From Myxacorys almedinensis A (lineage in GTDB: Bacteria > Cyanobacteriota > Cyanobacteriia > Leptolyngbyales > Leptolyngbyaceae): a DNA stretch of 64,000 bases. The stretch spans positions 149,487 through 213,486 of the forward strand of contig NZ_WVIE01000007.1 of assembly GCF_010091945.1 (NCBI RefSeq). Reading direction: 5' to 3'. A model generated the notes under the pieces. That model searched no databases. It was not told where the DNA came from and saw nothing but the letters and a program-made list of their open reading frames with translations. This document shows positions 26,451 to 35,382 of this stretch, in pieces (the stretch's first letter is position 1; each line of letters starts with the position of its first letter). The translations under genes and the position numbers were made by a program.

Positions 26451-26734
26451 ACCTAACCGCTTTTATTTCGTTCTTAAATCCTAATCTAAGCCCAACCGTA
26501 TCGACCTATTGACAAGGGTATAGCTGCTTAAAAACTCCTATTTTCAGCCTCTTTTACAGTTCACCTTTTACGATACACTTCTTTACACGAGGATCATTTG
26601 ATTTGCCCTAAAACTACTGCTATCGCTTGATGGCAACGTGCAGCAGCACTCTATAAAGTGGCTATCAAAAGAGTGTTCATGAAGAAGTGTCTATCCAGTA
26701 AAAGTGTCCATCAGATTCGTCAATCACTAGTGTT

Positions 26735-27187
26735 ATGGCAAACTATCGATCTATTCTGGCTTTGGTTCTGGCGATCGTCGTCGCTCTATTCCTTTGGTTT
26801 GGCAATCCGGCATCGACGAAGCCCGTCAAGCAAATCAGTTATACCTCTGAGCAAATTGCAGAGATTCAAACCTCAATGGATGCAGTAACGGAGATGCGCG
26901 ATCGCTTCCCCGAACTTAAAACATTGATCGACAATAAAGACGATATGTTTACCCGCAATTTCATCCATGGGCCGTTAGGGGAAATGCGGGTTAAACTGAG
27001 CAGCGTTGCTCGCAATTTGTTGCCGGATGCCCAGAAACAAGCGCGTCAGATTGCAAAAGACGTCTCGAAAGACCTGGTTGAAATCGATCGGGCAGCGGCG
27101 GCAAGAGATTTTCCGTCGGCAACCCTGTATTACAACGAGTTGCTGAAGGATCTAGATGGGTTCTATCAGTTGTTGCCGCAGGCGTAA
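26735..27187 (+). CDS. psbQ: PsbQ-like extrinsic PSII protein (CyanoQ)
   Basis: 150 aa. The four-helix PsbQ-like domain shows FIHGPLGEMRVKLSSVARNL followed by LLPDAQKQARQIAKDV and the ending LKDLDGFYQLLPQA, as in Synechocystis CyanoQ, which stabilises PSII on the lumenal side. The N-terminus has one hydrophobic segment (about 5-22). Unlike typical CyanoQ lipoproteins there is no cysteine after it (ALFLWFGNPAS), so it may be a signal-anchored or cleaved form. It starts at ATG 26735. It is divergent from the HtrA gene, 284 bp away. Confidence 0.9.
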   Translation: MANYRSILALVLAIVVALFLWFGNPASTKPVKQISYTSEQIAEIQTSMDAVTEMRDRFPELKTLIDNKDDMFTRNFIHGPLGEMRVKLSSVARNLLPDAQKQARQIAKDVSKDLVEIDRAAAARDFPSATLYYNELLKDLDGFYQLLPQA

Positions 27188-27196
27188 CGTGAGAGG

Positions 27197-27227
27197 CTAG
27201 GGAGGTCTATGCTTACCCTAGGGGTTT
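27197..27227 (+). terminator. Possible weak terminator after psbQ
   Basis: CTAGGG (27197-27202) and CCCTAG (27216-27221) form a 6-bp stem with 13-nt loop followed by GGGTTTG. The stem is short and the T-run is only three bases, so this is weak. Confidence 0.3.
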
Positions 27228-27254
27228 GTCAGCGTTGACCATCTTACTAGCCTT

Positions 27255-27283
27255 CTCTTGCAAAAAAGCTCTTGCAAAAAAAG
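27255..27283. repeat. 14/15-bp tandem duplication between psbQ and FAD oxidoreductase
   Basis: CTCTTGCAAAAAAG (27255-27268) is followed by CTCTTGCAAAAAAAG (27269-27283), identical but for one extra A. Confidence 0.9.
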
Positions 27284-27334
27284 CTGATTCGTCTCTGCAT
27301 TTGGCAACTTTAGAAGAGTTGTATCCTGCTTTTT

Positions 27335-28459
27335 ATGACCAAGGTAACGATCGCGGGATGTGGCATTGTTGGTGCGATGATCGCCTACGAATTGAGCAAG
27401 ATATCAGCCGTAGAGGTAACGGTTTTAGATCAGCAGCCTTTGCCTGTCGAACCCCATTTAAGAGTTTGCCCTAGCGCTACGGGGGCGGCGCTTGGCGTAT
27501 TGATGGGGGCAATTAGCAAAAAAGAGAAAGGCAATAATCTGCGGATGCGGTTGTTTGGCATCCAATCTTACGAGCAGACGATTCCAGAGTTAGAGGCACT
27601 GACAGGTTTAACGATTCCGTTTAATCGTCAAGGCATCTTGATGCTTCAGTTTGACGATGATCTATCGAGTTGGCAGCGGCTAATTCCGATTCGAGAAAAA
27701 CAAGGGTGGAGGGTGGAGATTTGGAACTGCGATCGCGTGCACCAAACGTTTCCTCACCTCGGTCTTGAGGGTGTCTCGGCGGCGGTGTATTCTCCGGGCG
27801 ATCGCCAAGTAAATCCAGTTGATTTGACTCGCGCCCTCATCGCTGGAGCCAAAAAAAATGGAGCCGTATTCAAGTTCAACACTCGCGTTATTAACGCCAC
27901 GGGGATTGCCGCGACAGGGCAAACGATTCACACGTCAGACGGCGATATTGCGAGTGATTACCTGATTATTTCTGCGGGGTTAGGATCGTCAGCGTTGACC
28001 ACAGCTTTAGCGGCTCCTGTGGAGATTCGACCCGTGTTAGGTCAAGCATTGCATCTGAGGCTAAAACACCCGTTGAGCGATCGCGCTCTGCCTGTGGTTA
28101 GTGGCAATGATGTTCATCTAGTTCCGTTGAGCGATACAGAGTATTGGGTGGGTGCAACGGTAGAATTTCCGACCGAGGAGGGGATATCGCTACCGCCCAA
28201 TCGTGCCATGGTTGAGGCGATGATGGATCAAGCGATCGCGCTATGTCCTGCGATCGCTCAGGCAGAAACCATTCGCACATGGCAGGGAGTGCGTCCTCGC
28301 CCTCAGGGTCGCCCTGCGCCAATTATCGAGGTACTTCCGGGATATCCCCAGATTTTGTTAGCGACAGGACATTACCGCAACGGGGTATTGCTGGCTCCGG
28401 CGACTGCTGCGAAGGTAAAAACAGCCATTTTTGGATTCCCAGATCAAACCATGATTTAA
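27335..28459 (+). CDS. FAD-dependent oxidoreductase (DAO/ThiO-like)
   Basis: 374 aa. The N-terminal dinucleotide-binding motif is TIAGCGIVGAMIAYEL, with the acidic end of the second strand in VTVLDQQP. The substrate-domain text includes DRQVNPVDLTRAL, YLIISAGLGSSAL, VLGQALHLRL and the C-terminal FAD-binding WQGVRPRPQGRPAPIIE with LLATGHYRNGVLLAPATA. This is the D-amino-acid/glycine oxidase superfamily. Cyanobacterial ThiO is related, but often fused to ThiG, which is absent here; the substrate is left open. It starts at ATG 27335, is predicted cytoplasmic, and ends directly at a terminator-like hairpin pair. Confidence 0.87.
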   Translation: MTKVTIAGCGIVGAMIAYELSKISAVEVTVLDQQPLPVEPHLRVCPSATGAALGVLMGAISKKEKGNNLRMRLFGIQSYEQTIPELEALTGLTIPFNRQGILMLQFDDDLSSWQRLIPIREKQGWRVEIWNCDRVHQTFPHLGLEGVSAAVYSPGDRQVNPVDLTRALIAGAKKNGAVFKFNTRVINATGIAATGQTIHTSDGDIASDYLIISAGLGSSALTTALAAPVEIRPVLGQALHLRLKHPLSDRALPVVSGNDVHLVPLSDTEYWVGATVEFPTEEGISLPPNRAMVEAMMDQAIALCPAIAQAETIRTWQGVRPRPQGRPAPIIEVLPGYPQILLATGHYRNGVLLAPATAAKVKTAIFGFPDQTMI

Positions 28460-28511
28460 CCCTCAAGTGGTTAAAGAATCGAGGGTCACCAAACAGTTTG
28501 GCTTGTTTTTT
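28459..28511 (+). terminator. Probable terminator after FAD oxidoreductase
   Basis: Two short hairpins lie in tandem: ACCCTC (28459-28464)/GAGGGT (28481-28486), then CCAAA (28489-28493)/TTTGG (28497-28501). A six-T run follows at 28506-28511. moaA begins 33 bp later, so termination here would separate the two genes. Confidence 0.5.
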
Positions 28512-28543
28512 CAAGAATCGAACGGATCAGGCACAATGGAGGC

Positions 28544-29530
28544 ATGAATCGAGTTGATTACCTCCGAATTAGTCTGATTGATCGCTGCAACTTCCGGTGT
28601 CAATACTGTATGCCTGAAGGAACCGATCTACAGTATGTCTTGCAGCAAAATTTGCTGACCCAAGATGAACTGCTCACGCTGGTGCAAGACGTGTTTATTC
28701 CGGTTGGGTTCACTCGATTTCGGTTGACGGGAGGAGAACCGCTGATTCGTCCTGATGTGGTGGATATTGTGCGAGCGATCGCATCTCTTCCCCAAACGCA
28801 AGATTTATCGATGACGACGAATGCTTTTCTGCTCGCTGGCAAAGCACAGGCTCTCTACGATGCTGGCTTGCGGCGCATCAACATCAGCCTCGATTCGCTC
28901 GACCCTGAAACCTTTAACACCATCATCGGGCAGCGCGGCAGATCTCGCTGGCAGCAAGTCTGGGATGGCATTCAAACTGCTCATCGCATCGGATTCAACC
29001 CATTGAAGCTCAACGTTGTGGTGATCCCTGGGGTGAATGATCACGAAGTGCTAGAACTGGCTGCCCTGAGTCGCGATCGCGATTGGCATATCCGATTTAT
29101 TGAATTCATGCCAATCGGTAATGGTGATTTGTTCGCCAATAAGGGCTGGATCGATTCAGAAACAATTCGACAACAAATTAAACAACGCTGGGGACTCACA
29201 GAAGCCCATGTAAAAGGTAATGGTCCTGCGGATGTATTTAAAATTCCGGGTGCAAAAGGAACGCTAGGATTTATTAGTCAAATGTCAGAGTGCTTTTGCG
29301 ATCGCTGTAATCGAATGCGCCTTTCCGCCGATGGCTGGTTACGTCCTTGCTTGCTCAACGAAATCGGGCAGCTTGATTTACGCACCGCCCTGCGATCGCA
29401 GGCTTCCCTGGCAGATCTGCGATCGCAGGTCAGCGATTTGCTCCTGCTTAAACCCGAAATCAATTACAAACAGCGAGCATCGGGCACCTTGGGCAGCTAC
29501 GATCGCACCATGTCGCAGATCGGCGGCTGA
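28544..29530 (+). CDS. moaA: GTP 3',8-cyclase MoaA
   Basis: 328 aa radical-SAM enzyme that, with MoaC, makes cyclic pyranopterin from GTP in molybdenum cofactor synthesis. The N-terminal cluster CNFRCQYC (C15, C19, C22) binds the SAM-coordinating 4Fe-4[14 protein letters not shown] is the radical-SAM GGE motif. The second, GTP-binding cluster lies in [15 protein letters not shown] and the cysteine of WLRPCL. The usual C-terminal GG ends the protein (QIGG). It starts at ATG 28544. No other moa gene is in the window; the cofactor would serve nitrate reductase and similar enzymes. Confidence 0.97.
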   Translation: MNRVDYLRISLIDRCNFRCQYCMPEGTDLQYVLQQNLLTQDELLTLVQDVFIPVGFTRFRLTGGEPLIRPDVVDIVRAIASLPQTQDLSMTTNAFLLAGKAQALYDAGLRRINISLDSLDPETFNTIIGQRGRSRWQQVWDGIQTAHRIGFNPLKLNVVVIPGVNDHEVLELAALSRDRDWHIRFIEFMPIGNGDLFANKGWIDSETIRQQIKQRWGLTEAHVKGNGPADVFKIPGAKGTLGFISQMSECFCDRCNRMRLSADGWLRPCLLNEIGQLDLRTALRSQASLADLRSQVSDLLLLKPEINYKQRASGTLGSYDRTMSQIGG

Positions 29531-29608
29531 TTGCTTTTCTAAATCTAGATTTTGTATCTAGAAGCACATTTTCTCGCAAAAGTTGATTTTTCACCAGAAA
29601 AAACCGTC

Positions 29609-29626
29609 CTGACCCTGAAGGGTCAG
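29609..29626. repeat. Perfect 7-bp hairpin with TGAA tetraloop
   Basis: CTGACCC (29609-29615) and GGGTCAG (29620-29626) close a TGAA loop. Read on the minus strand, the hairpin is followed a few bases later by six T residues, a terminator-like layout, although no minus-strand gene is known here. On the + strand no T-run follows. Confidence 0.6.
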
Positions 29627-29816
29627 ATCCTGTCTAAAAAAGATTGCGATCGCGAAGCAAATTTGTCAAAATAAGTGGCGTTGAATCCTGTTTCATCTGC
29701 TGACTCCCTTTGGTCATCTACCACTGCCGATCAATTCCTCTGACAGGGTGAAGAAACTTTGAGCCATATTATGTACGATGTCAGCAGTCCAGTTTTATAA
29801 AGCGTTTGCTGCTTTT

Positions 29817-29847
29817 GCAATTAACAACTCAGCAATTAACAAACTCA
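29817..29847. repeat. 15/16-bp tandem duplication upstream of prs
   Basis: GCAATTAACAACTCA (29817-29831) is followed by GCAATTAACAAACTCA (29832-29847), one A inserted. Confidence 0.9.
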
Positions 29848-29924
29848 TTAGATTGATATATCTTAGGGCGACAGCTTAAATGCCCTGGTGATACCATTGC
29901 GGTGAATGCGTTTGAGGGCTTAAT

Positions 29925-30917
29925 GTGATCCGTTCTGCAACACTCACTCCTCCGTCTACTTTGCCTTCTCTGCCTGACAATAATCGTCTTCGGCTGCTTT
30001 CTGGCTCAGCAAACGTTGCGCTTTCTCAAGAAGTGGCGCGTTATCTAGGCATGGATCTCGGTCCGATGGTGCGGAAACGGTTTGCAGATGGCGAGCTTTA
30101 CGTTCAGATTCAAGAATCGATTCGGGGTTGTGACGTTTACTTGATTCAGCCAACCTGCCGACCCGTAAACGATCATCTGATGGAACTGCTGATTATGATC
30201 GATGCTTGCCGTCGGGCATCGGCGCGGCAAATTACAGCAGTGCTCCCCTACTATGGATATGCCAGAGCCGATCGTAAAACGGCTGGGCGAGAATCGATTA
30301 CGGCAAAGCTAGCCGCAAATCTGATCGCCCAAGCGGGTGCAAGCCGCGTTTTGGCCATGGATCTGCACGCCGCACAAATTCAAGGCTATTTCGATATTCC
30401 GCTCGATCATGTGTATGGCTCTCCAGCCGTGATCAACTATCTCAAGAGCAAGCAACTTCCCGATATTGTGGTGGTGTCGCCAGATGTTGGCGGGGTTGCC
30501 CGGGCGAGAGCCTTGGCGAAAAAGCTTGATGATGCCCCACTGGCCATTATCGATAAGCGCCGCCAAGCCCACAACGTGGCTGAAGTGATGAATGTCATTG
30601 GTGATGTGGCAGGCAAAACGGCAGTTCTCGTCGATGACATGATCGACACAGCCGGTACGATTACAGAAGGGGCAAAGCTATTGCGTCAACAAGGGGCGCG
30701 TCAAGTGTATGCTTGTGCCACTCATGCTATTTTTTCGCCACCTGCGATCGAGCGCCTCTCTAGCGGGGTTCTTGAAGAGGTGATTGTGACCAACACAATC
30801 CCGATCGCAGAAGAAAATCGGTTTCCTCAACTGACCGTGCTTTCGGTGGCAAGTGTCTTAGGCGAAACGATTTGGCGGATTCATGAAGATACGTCGGTCA
30901 GCAGTATGTTCCGGTGA
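29925..30917 (+). CDS. prs: Ribose-phosphate pyrophosphokinase
   Basis: 330 aa PRPP synthetase, converting ribose-5-phosphate and ATP to PRPP for nucleotide, His and Trp synthesis. Motifs include RFADGELYVQI, PVNDHLMELLIMIDACRRAS, PYYGYARADRK (ATP-binding), the DLHAAQIQGYFDIP segment, and the PRPP-binding loop VLVDDMIDTAGT. The start is GTG 29925 with a typical cyanobacterial N-terminal extension (about 20 residues) before NRLRLLSGSAN. It is a stand-alone transcription unit, ended by a strong terminator. Confidence 0.97.
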   Translation: MIRSATLTPPSTLPSLPDNNRLRLLSGSANVALSQEVARYLGMDLGPMVRKRFADGELYVQIQESIRGCDVYLIQPTCRPVNDHLMELLIMIDACRRASARQITAVLPYYGYARADRKTAGRESITAKLAANLIAQAGASRVLAMDLHAAQIQGYFDIPLDHVYGSPAVINYLKSKQLPDIVVVSPDVGGVARARALAKKLDDAPLAIIDKRRQAHNVAEVMNVIGDVAGKTAVLVDDMIDTAGTITEGAKLLRQQGARQVYACATHAIFSPPAIERLSSGVLEEVIVTNTIPIAEENRFPQLTVLSVASVLGETIWRIHEDTSVSSMFR

Positions 30918-31235
30918 GACAGCATATATCTAAACCCACTCAGCAATCTAGTAGCTAACACTGCGCCATCCACACATAACAACCCCAATGACCGCCGACC
31001 ATATCCTCTCGGCGGTCAAGGTTTTTGTGGTGAGAGAAACTTGGGCTAGCCGAGACGCGATCGCACTTTCGCAACCGCTTATGCTTGACCATTGGCAATT
31101 CTGGCACTGGCTCGTTTCAGCCATAGCCTTTCAGCATAAAATAAGTGATATATAAAGTTAGATGTCGTAAGTTTAATTTAGATTGCGTTTCTCACAAAAC
31201 TTTAGCGAGGTTGATAGTGTTAAGGAACTCACTAA
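30918..31235. other. Intergenic region between prs and small membrane protein
   Basis: 318 bp. It holds the prs terminator (30989-31026) and then AT-rich DNA that presumably carries the promoter of the 40-aa gene. Nothing else was recognised. Confidence 0.6.
30989..31026 (+). terminator. Rho-independent terminator after prs
   Basis: TGACCGCCGA (30989-30998) and TCGGCGGTCA (31009-31018) make a perfect 10-bp GC-rich stem with a 10-nt loop, followed by AGG and five T residues (31022-31026). Confidence 0.85.
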
Positions 31236-31358
31236 ATGTTAGGAAGAGTTGACGTTATGCAACCTGCTCAAAAGCACCTTGGTCAGTCGTTTGGTATGGT
31301 TCTGTTGTTTGCTGTAACGTGCGTTGGCTTCATCGCACTGATGTCGCGTTTTGGCTAA
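31236..31358 (+). CDS. Small single-span membrane protein, 40 aa
   Basis: The frame from ATG 31236 to TAA 31358 encodes 40 aa. AAGGA (31222-31226) sits nine bases before this ATG; a second in-frame ATG at 31257 would give 33 aa. Residues about 18-36 form one hydrophobic helix (FGMVLLFAVTCVGFIALM) preceded by a polar basic segment (QPAQKHLGQS) and followed by SRFG. It has an isolated position, an RBS and a terminator-like hairpin 137 bp downstream. Size and topology are like small photosystem, cytochrome b6f or NDH subunits, but it matches none of those I know well. Confidence 0.6.
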   Translation: MLGRVDVMQPAQKHLGQSFGMVLLFAVTCVGFIALMSRFG

Positions 31359-31494
31359 TCAATCCCCTAAATTGTTAACGGTCAGGCTGTTAAGCGGGTT
31401 AGGAACCAACAGATTCTCCTTCAGATTCTTCATATTTCTTCATACTTCCTTGGGTTTAATAGCTAGGCTTTCTCATATTACTAACCATAAAAAT

Positions 31495-31534
31495 GGGCAG
31501 AAGCATTTTCAAGTTGCTCTGCCCTTTGTTTTTT
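31495..31534 (+). terminator. Probable rho-independent terminator
   Basis: GGGCAGA (31495-31501) and TCTGCCC (31518-31524) form a 7-bp stem, followed by TTTGTTTTTT (31525-31534). It would end the transcript of the small membrane protein. Confidence 0.7.
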
Positions 31535-31645
31535 GCGTGAATGCGATCGCTCTCAGCGTCCTAACCCCTCTTTCCCTGAAGAAAAGCAAAATTTCTAAGT
31601 CCCTCTCCCTGTTGGAAACGAGCCTGTTGACAAGCCGTCAATATC

Positions 31646-32350
31646 CTAAAGCCGTTGCAGCAAACTCAGACCATGAGTATCTGTGCCACAGGTGTTGAGC
31701 AGGTGATACTTTGCACCTAGCTGGTGAACATGCCGCGTTGCTTCCGGGCTGGGTCGCCAAGGCTTAGGGTTATTGTACGAATAGTAAGCTTCCACACCAT
31801 CAATGCCAGAGTTGACGGCAGCAGGAATCAGATCATCGGGCAATCGCCGATAACGAGCGGGGTGCGCGAGTATGGCAAGCCCGCCCGCCTGGTGAATTGC
31901 GGAGATGACGTTCGATGCGATCGCGGCTCCTTCTAGCGGAGCGGCTCCTTTTAAATAAGATGCGATCGCCCGGTGCTGGGGATCAAACGCAAATCCGAGA
32001 ATGTGAACCTCGGTGTCTAGTAACCTAGAGGTGATCTCAACCCCTGTCCACAAGTGAGGCATGGTTTGATCGGTAGACTGTTGCCATTCCTCAAGCCAGC
32101 GCTGAGCTTCATAAAACCCCGCGATCTGGTGGTGGTCAGTAATGGCAAACCCTTTGAGAGAAAGTTCGGTTGTCTGTCTGGCAAGGGATTCAGGATGCAA
32201 CTGCCCATCGGAACAATGGGTATGCATATGAAAATTGTAGAAATGAGGACAACTCTCAGCAGTTAGCGACGCAAACACCTGCCGAAGAGATGCCACATCC
32301 TGTGCGGCTGGCTTCTCAAACGTTGGAACTGGAGCAAGATTAGCAGCCAT
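31646..32350 (-). CDS. PHP-domain phosphoesterase (TrpH/nucleoside bisphosphatase-like)
   Basis: 234 aa with the PHP metal-binding motifs: FHMHTHCSDGQL (HxH), FAITDHHQIAGF, VEITSRLLDTEVHILGF, LAILAHPARYR and CGTDTHG near the C-terminus. Stand-alone PHP proteins of this size hydrolyse 3',5'-nucleoside bisphosphates or act as TrpH-like 5'-3' exonucleases on short RNA. It is predicted cytoplasmic. It starts at ATG 32350. Its stop lies 112 bp from the terminator of the convergent small gene. Confidence 0.9.
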   Translation of the reverse strand: MAANLAPVPTFEKPAAQDVASLRQVFASLTAESCPHFYNFHMHTHCSDGQLHPESLARQTTELSLKGFAITDHHQIAGFYEAQRWLEEWQQSTDQTMPHLWTGVEITSRLLDTEVHILGFAFDPQHRAIASYLKGAAPLEGAAIASNVISAIHQAGGLAILAHPARYRRLPDDLIPAAVNSGIDGVEAYYSYNNPKPWRPSPEATRHVHQLGAKYHLLNTCGTDTHGLSLLQRL

Positions 32351-32696
32351 AAGTGCCTCGAATCTAAACTGACTTATTCGTTTACTATTCTTAATTTAGT
32401 CGATCCATCGAGACCCTATCTTAGCAGCGCCCCACTGTTTTAACCTGGCTCTCAAGCGGTTGCCATAGAGCCATTTTGATGAAAGTGGCACATCAGCGAC
32501 CTTTCTACCCAGAAATTGGTGGTAGCTTGTATACTCAATCCCCCTATATTCCGTGTTTTCCCTGTAGTTTTAGCTGTGCATCCCTAAGATGTGTTGGTCA
32601 ATTCAGTAATAACCGCAATGACGAGCCGTTTCCGCCCCCAAACCATCGTTAACGTTGTGAAGTACTGACTTTTGGTTGAGTTCCTGAGAGCGTTGA
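32351..32696. other. Intergenic region between PHP gene and histidine kinase
   Basis: 346 bp between divergent genes. No RNA gene, repeat or clear promoter was recognised. Confidence 0.5.
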
Positions 32697-33560
32697 ATGA
32701 GTTCGGATATTAATGATGGTGGGTTTTCCCAACAGCTAGAGGCAATTCGTCAGCGGCTTACCTTGCTGCGCGATGCGCTCCGTGATATTCCAGAGGAGGA
32801 TTTGGCGGCACAACCGAGCTTCAGTTCCGGCTTGCAGCGGCACGTTCTAGACGAGTTGCAGACGGCTCTGGCGTTGTTACAAGCGGCTCAGCTAACCATT
32901 CGGTCGCGATTTTCCCTAGCTGAAACTATGGAAATAGAGCGTCTGCAAACTTCCCTGCAAGAAAAAGAGATTTTGCTGCGAGAGATTCACCATCGGGTGA
33001 AAAACAATTTGCAGATTTTTTCGAGTTTGCTAGATTTACAAGTCATGCGATCCGGCGATCCGGTGGTGCAGGAATTGCTGCGAAATAACCAAAGTCGGAT
33101 CAACTCGATCGCACTTGTTCATGAGCGGTTGTCCCACGCGGAAGATCGTTCTGAAATTAACTTGGGCGACTACATCCAAGGCTTAGCCGTGACGCTAGTT
33201 CGGATCAATGCGATCGATCCAAATCAGATCACGCTGCGAATCCACATCAGTTCCAGTATTCAAGTTTCTCCGGATCGAGCGATTCCGATTGGATTGATTC
33301 TGAATGAACTCGTGTCTAACGCGCTAAAACACGGCTTGCGAGACAGAGCAGGCGAAATTATTGTGGCGCTTGCCCAAGATGGAAGCGGGCAAGCGATGCT
33401 GAGGGTGAGCGATAGTGGCAATCAGATGCCTATAGACTTTGACCCCAACGCCGCAGAATCGCTAGGGTTTCAGTTGATTCGGTCGCTAGTGCAGCAAATC
33501 AATGGCACGTTAGACATTGAGCGGGGGACTCAAACCACGGTGAGAGTCGGGTTTAGCTAG
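32697..33560 (+). CDS. Sensor histidine kinase of the HisKA_2 family
   Basis: 287 aa, soluble. The N-terminal part (about 1-85) is helical and of unknown sensing role. The kinase core starts at the coiled [17 protein letters not shown], leading into the phosphorylation motif [12 protein letters not shown], the form typical of HisKA_2 kinases. The ATPase domain has [14 protein letters not shown] (N-box), [10 protein letters not shown] and a short G2-like GFQLIRSL. HisKA_2 kinases often pair with stress or light-responsive regulators. A Ycf29/Rre1-like response regulator ends 21 bp away on the opposite strand; whether they are partners is not shown. Confidence 0.93.
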   Translation: MSSDINDGGFSQQLEAIRQRLTLLRDALRDIPEEDLAAQPSFSSGLQRHVLDELQTALALLQAAQLTIRSRFSLAETMEIERLQTSLQEKEILLREIHHRVKNNLQIFSSLLDLQVMRSGDPVVQELLRNNQSRINSIALVHERLSHAEDRSEINLGDYIQGLAVTLVRINAIDPNQITLRIHISSSIQVSPDRAIPIGLILNELVSNALKHGLRDRAGEIIVALAQDGSGQAMLRVSDSGNQMPIDFDPNAAESLGFQLIRSLVQQINGTLDIERGTQTTVRVGFS

Positions 33561-33581
33561 TCAGGTGATGAACGTAGAGGT

Positions 33582-34274
33582 CTATTTCGTTAAACCGTGT
33601 TCTAGGGCAAAGCGAACTAGCTCGGTGCGGCTATTGGTTCCAGTTTTGCTAAATAAACGGCTGACATATTTCTCCACATTTCGGACGCTGGTTTCAAGGC
33701 GACGAGCAATTTCTTTATTCATCAAACCGTCTACCACCAGTTCTAAAACGCTCTGCTCTCTGGGCGTAAAGTCTAACTTAATGGGAGGTGGACTGGTTGC
33801 GATCGCACCCCTCTGGGTGAGGATTGCCCGAATTTCTGCAATTTGCCGCGACAAGTCTGCCACGTCTGAATTTTCGCCATCGCTGGCGGCAGCTTTAATG
33901 GCTGCCCGTTGTTGCAGCAAACGAGTGACGATCGCGACAAGTTCATCCGGGTCAAACGGTTTGGGCAAATAGGCATCGCAGCCTGCTTCGTAGCCTTGAA
34001 TGCGATCGTTGGTCATGCCCCGTGCAGTGAGGAAGACGACAGGCAACGTTTGAAATCTGGGGTCTTCTCGCAACTGCTTGAGAAACTCGTAGCCATTGAC
34101 TTGAGGCATCATCACATCGGTGATCACCAGGTCAGGCAACACTTTCTGCACAAGGTCCCACCCATCGCGAGCGTTGCTGGCGGTCTGCACCTCAAAGCCA
34201 CTGTCTTCTAAGTAGGCTTGCACTGCCTCGCGAAGTCCTGGTTCGTCATCTACCAATACGAGTTGCCCCGGCAT
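33582..34274 (-). CDS. ycf29: NarL/LuxR-type response regulator, Ycf29/Rre1-like
   Basis: 230 aa. The receiver domain has LVLVDDEPGLREAV, phospho-acceptor Asp53 in VITDVMMP, VVFLTARG and LPKPFDPDEL. The LuxR-type HTH is at the C-terminus: FTPREQSVLELVVDGLMNKEIARRL followed by VEKYVSRLFSKTGTNSRTELV. The highly conserved C-terminal domain resembles Ycf29 of algal plastids and cyanobacterial Rre1 (Slr1783), which controls stress genes with Hik34/Hik2. The orthology is assigned from memory of the family and is good but not proven. Starts at ATG 34274. Confidence 0.87.
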   Translation of the reverse strand: MPGQLVLVDDEPGLREAVQAYLEDSGFEVQTASNARDGWDLVQKVLPDLVITDVMMPQVNGYEFLKQLREDPRFQTLPVVFLTARGMTNDRIQGYEAGCDAYLPKPFDPDELVAIVTRLLQQRAAIKAAASDGENSDVADLSRQIAEIRAILTQRGAIATSPPPIKLDFTPREQSVLELVVDGLMNKEIARRLETSVRNVEKYVSRLFSKTGTNSRTELVRFALEHGLTK

Positions 34275-34332
34275 CGCTGATCCTCTAGTTTAGTTCTTTT
34301 AATTTAGCGAACTTTGGGCGCAAGGATGCAGT

Positions 34333-35274
34333 TTACAGCCATTCAATCTCTCGCGCTTGAGCGGGTAAGGCAGGTTGGCGCTGCCCGATCGCACGGGCTT
34401 GAGCACAAATTAAACCAATCGGCGTTCCAACCAACTCGACCGGCTCTGCTTTGCCCAACACTAGCTTTGCGGCTGAAATTGGCAGTTCTTTGACCATCCA
34501 GCGGGTGAGGCGATAAACAGATTCTTGCAAGGTGGGTTCGCGCATCAGATCTACCCCGTGGAGGTCGTGGAGATAACGGTTAGAGCGCCCATAGCGCTGC
34601 CACTGGCTCTTGAGTTCTGGCAAGGTGGCGCGGTGACGATGCCGGACGATCGCGCCGTCAGCAAACCGAAACTGCCAGGGGGTTTGTCTCAAGATCCGCC
34701 AACATATATCTGCATCGCCGCCTGTGGTTAAGTAAGGGCGAAACAAACCGACTTGTTTGAGAGCCTCTAATCGGATGGCAAGATTGGCAGTTTGACCGTA
34801 AGCACAAAACGAGTGCGCGATCGTATGTTTTTGCGATAGCGTTTCTTGCCGTTCGGCATGGCGCTCTAGCAGCGTCTGCCCTGGTAGCGCCTGAATTTCT
34901 CCAGCCACCAAACCAACGGTTTCGTCTGCAAACGGCTGCACCAAGGTAGACAGCCAGTTGGGTTGGGGGCGGCAGTCTGCGTCTGTAAAGGCGAGAATGG
35001 TGCTCGTTGCCGTTCGGATACCCAGATTCCGGGCGGCATAAGAACTTTGGATGCGAGGTTCGCTGAGCGCCCGGATGGTGATTGTTTCGGTTTGCATGGC
35101 GGCGGTGAGCAAGGCGGCGGTGCGATCGCGGCTGCCATTATCCACAAGCAAATAGTCAACCCGATCGCGGGGGTAATCTTGCGATCGCAGACAGGCTAGC
35201 AAATCCGGTAGATCGGCTTCACCGTTATAGATCGGTACAATCACAGATACGTAGGGCAGCAGTGGAGAATCCAT
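34333..35274 (-). CDS. Family 2 glycosyltransferase
   Basis: 313 aa GT-A-fold enzyme. N-terminal YVSVIVPIYNGEADLPDLL, nucleotide-binding LLVDNGSRDRTAALL, AARNLGIRTAT and the metal-binding FTDADCRPQPNWL are typical of GT2. GGDADICWRI carries the acceptor/catalytic ED-like site (D-x-D form), with RHRHRATL after it. There is no clear membrane span. The acceptor is unknown; cyanobacterial enzymes of this type build exopolysaccharide, O-antigen or glycolipids. No polysaccharide cluster surrounds it. Confidence 0.92.
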   Translation of the reverse strand: MDSPLLPYVSVIVPIYNGEADLPDLLACLRSQDYPRDRVDYLLVDNGSRDRTAALLTAAMQTETITIRALSEPRIQSSYAARNLGIRTATSTILAFTDADCRPQPNWLSTLVQPFADETVGLVAGEIQALPGQTLLERHAERQETLSQKHTIAHSFCAYGQTANLAIRLEALKQVGLFRPYLTTGGDADICWRILRQTPWQFRFADGAIVRHRHRATLPELKSQWQRYGRSNRYLHDLHGVDLMREPTLQESVYRLTRWMVKELPISAAKLVLGKAEPVELVGTPIGLICAQARAIGQRQPALPAQAREIEWL

Positions 35275-35382
35275 ACCAGTGCATCCAGGGTTCGACAGAT
35301 AGGGCTTGAGTGGTAAAACGATTCAGATTATGGTTCTGCTATATCGTTCTTCTGTAACGTACCCGCATTCCATAAAGAATCG

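Larger units (their letters stand above)
29531..29924. other. Intergenic region between moaA and prs
   Basis: 394 bp with no gene. It contains a tight hairpin (29609-29626) and a 15/16-bp tandem duplication (29817-29847). The promoter and leader of prs must be here. Confidence 0.55.
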
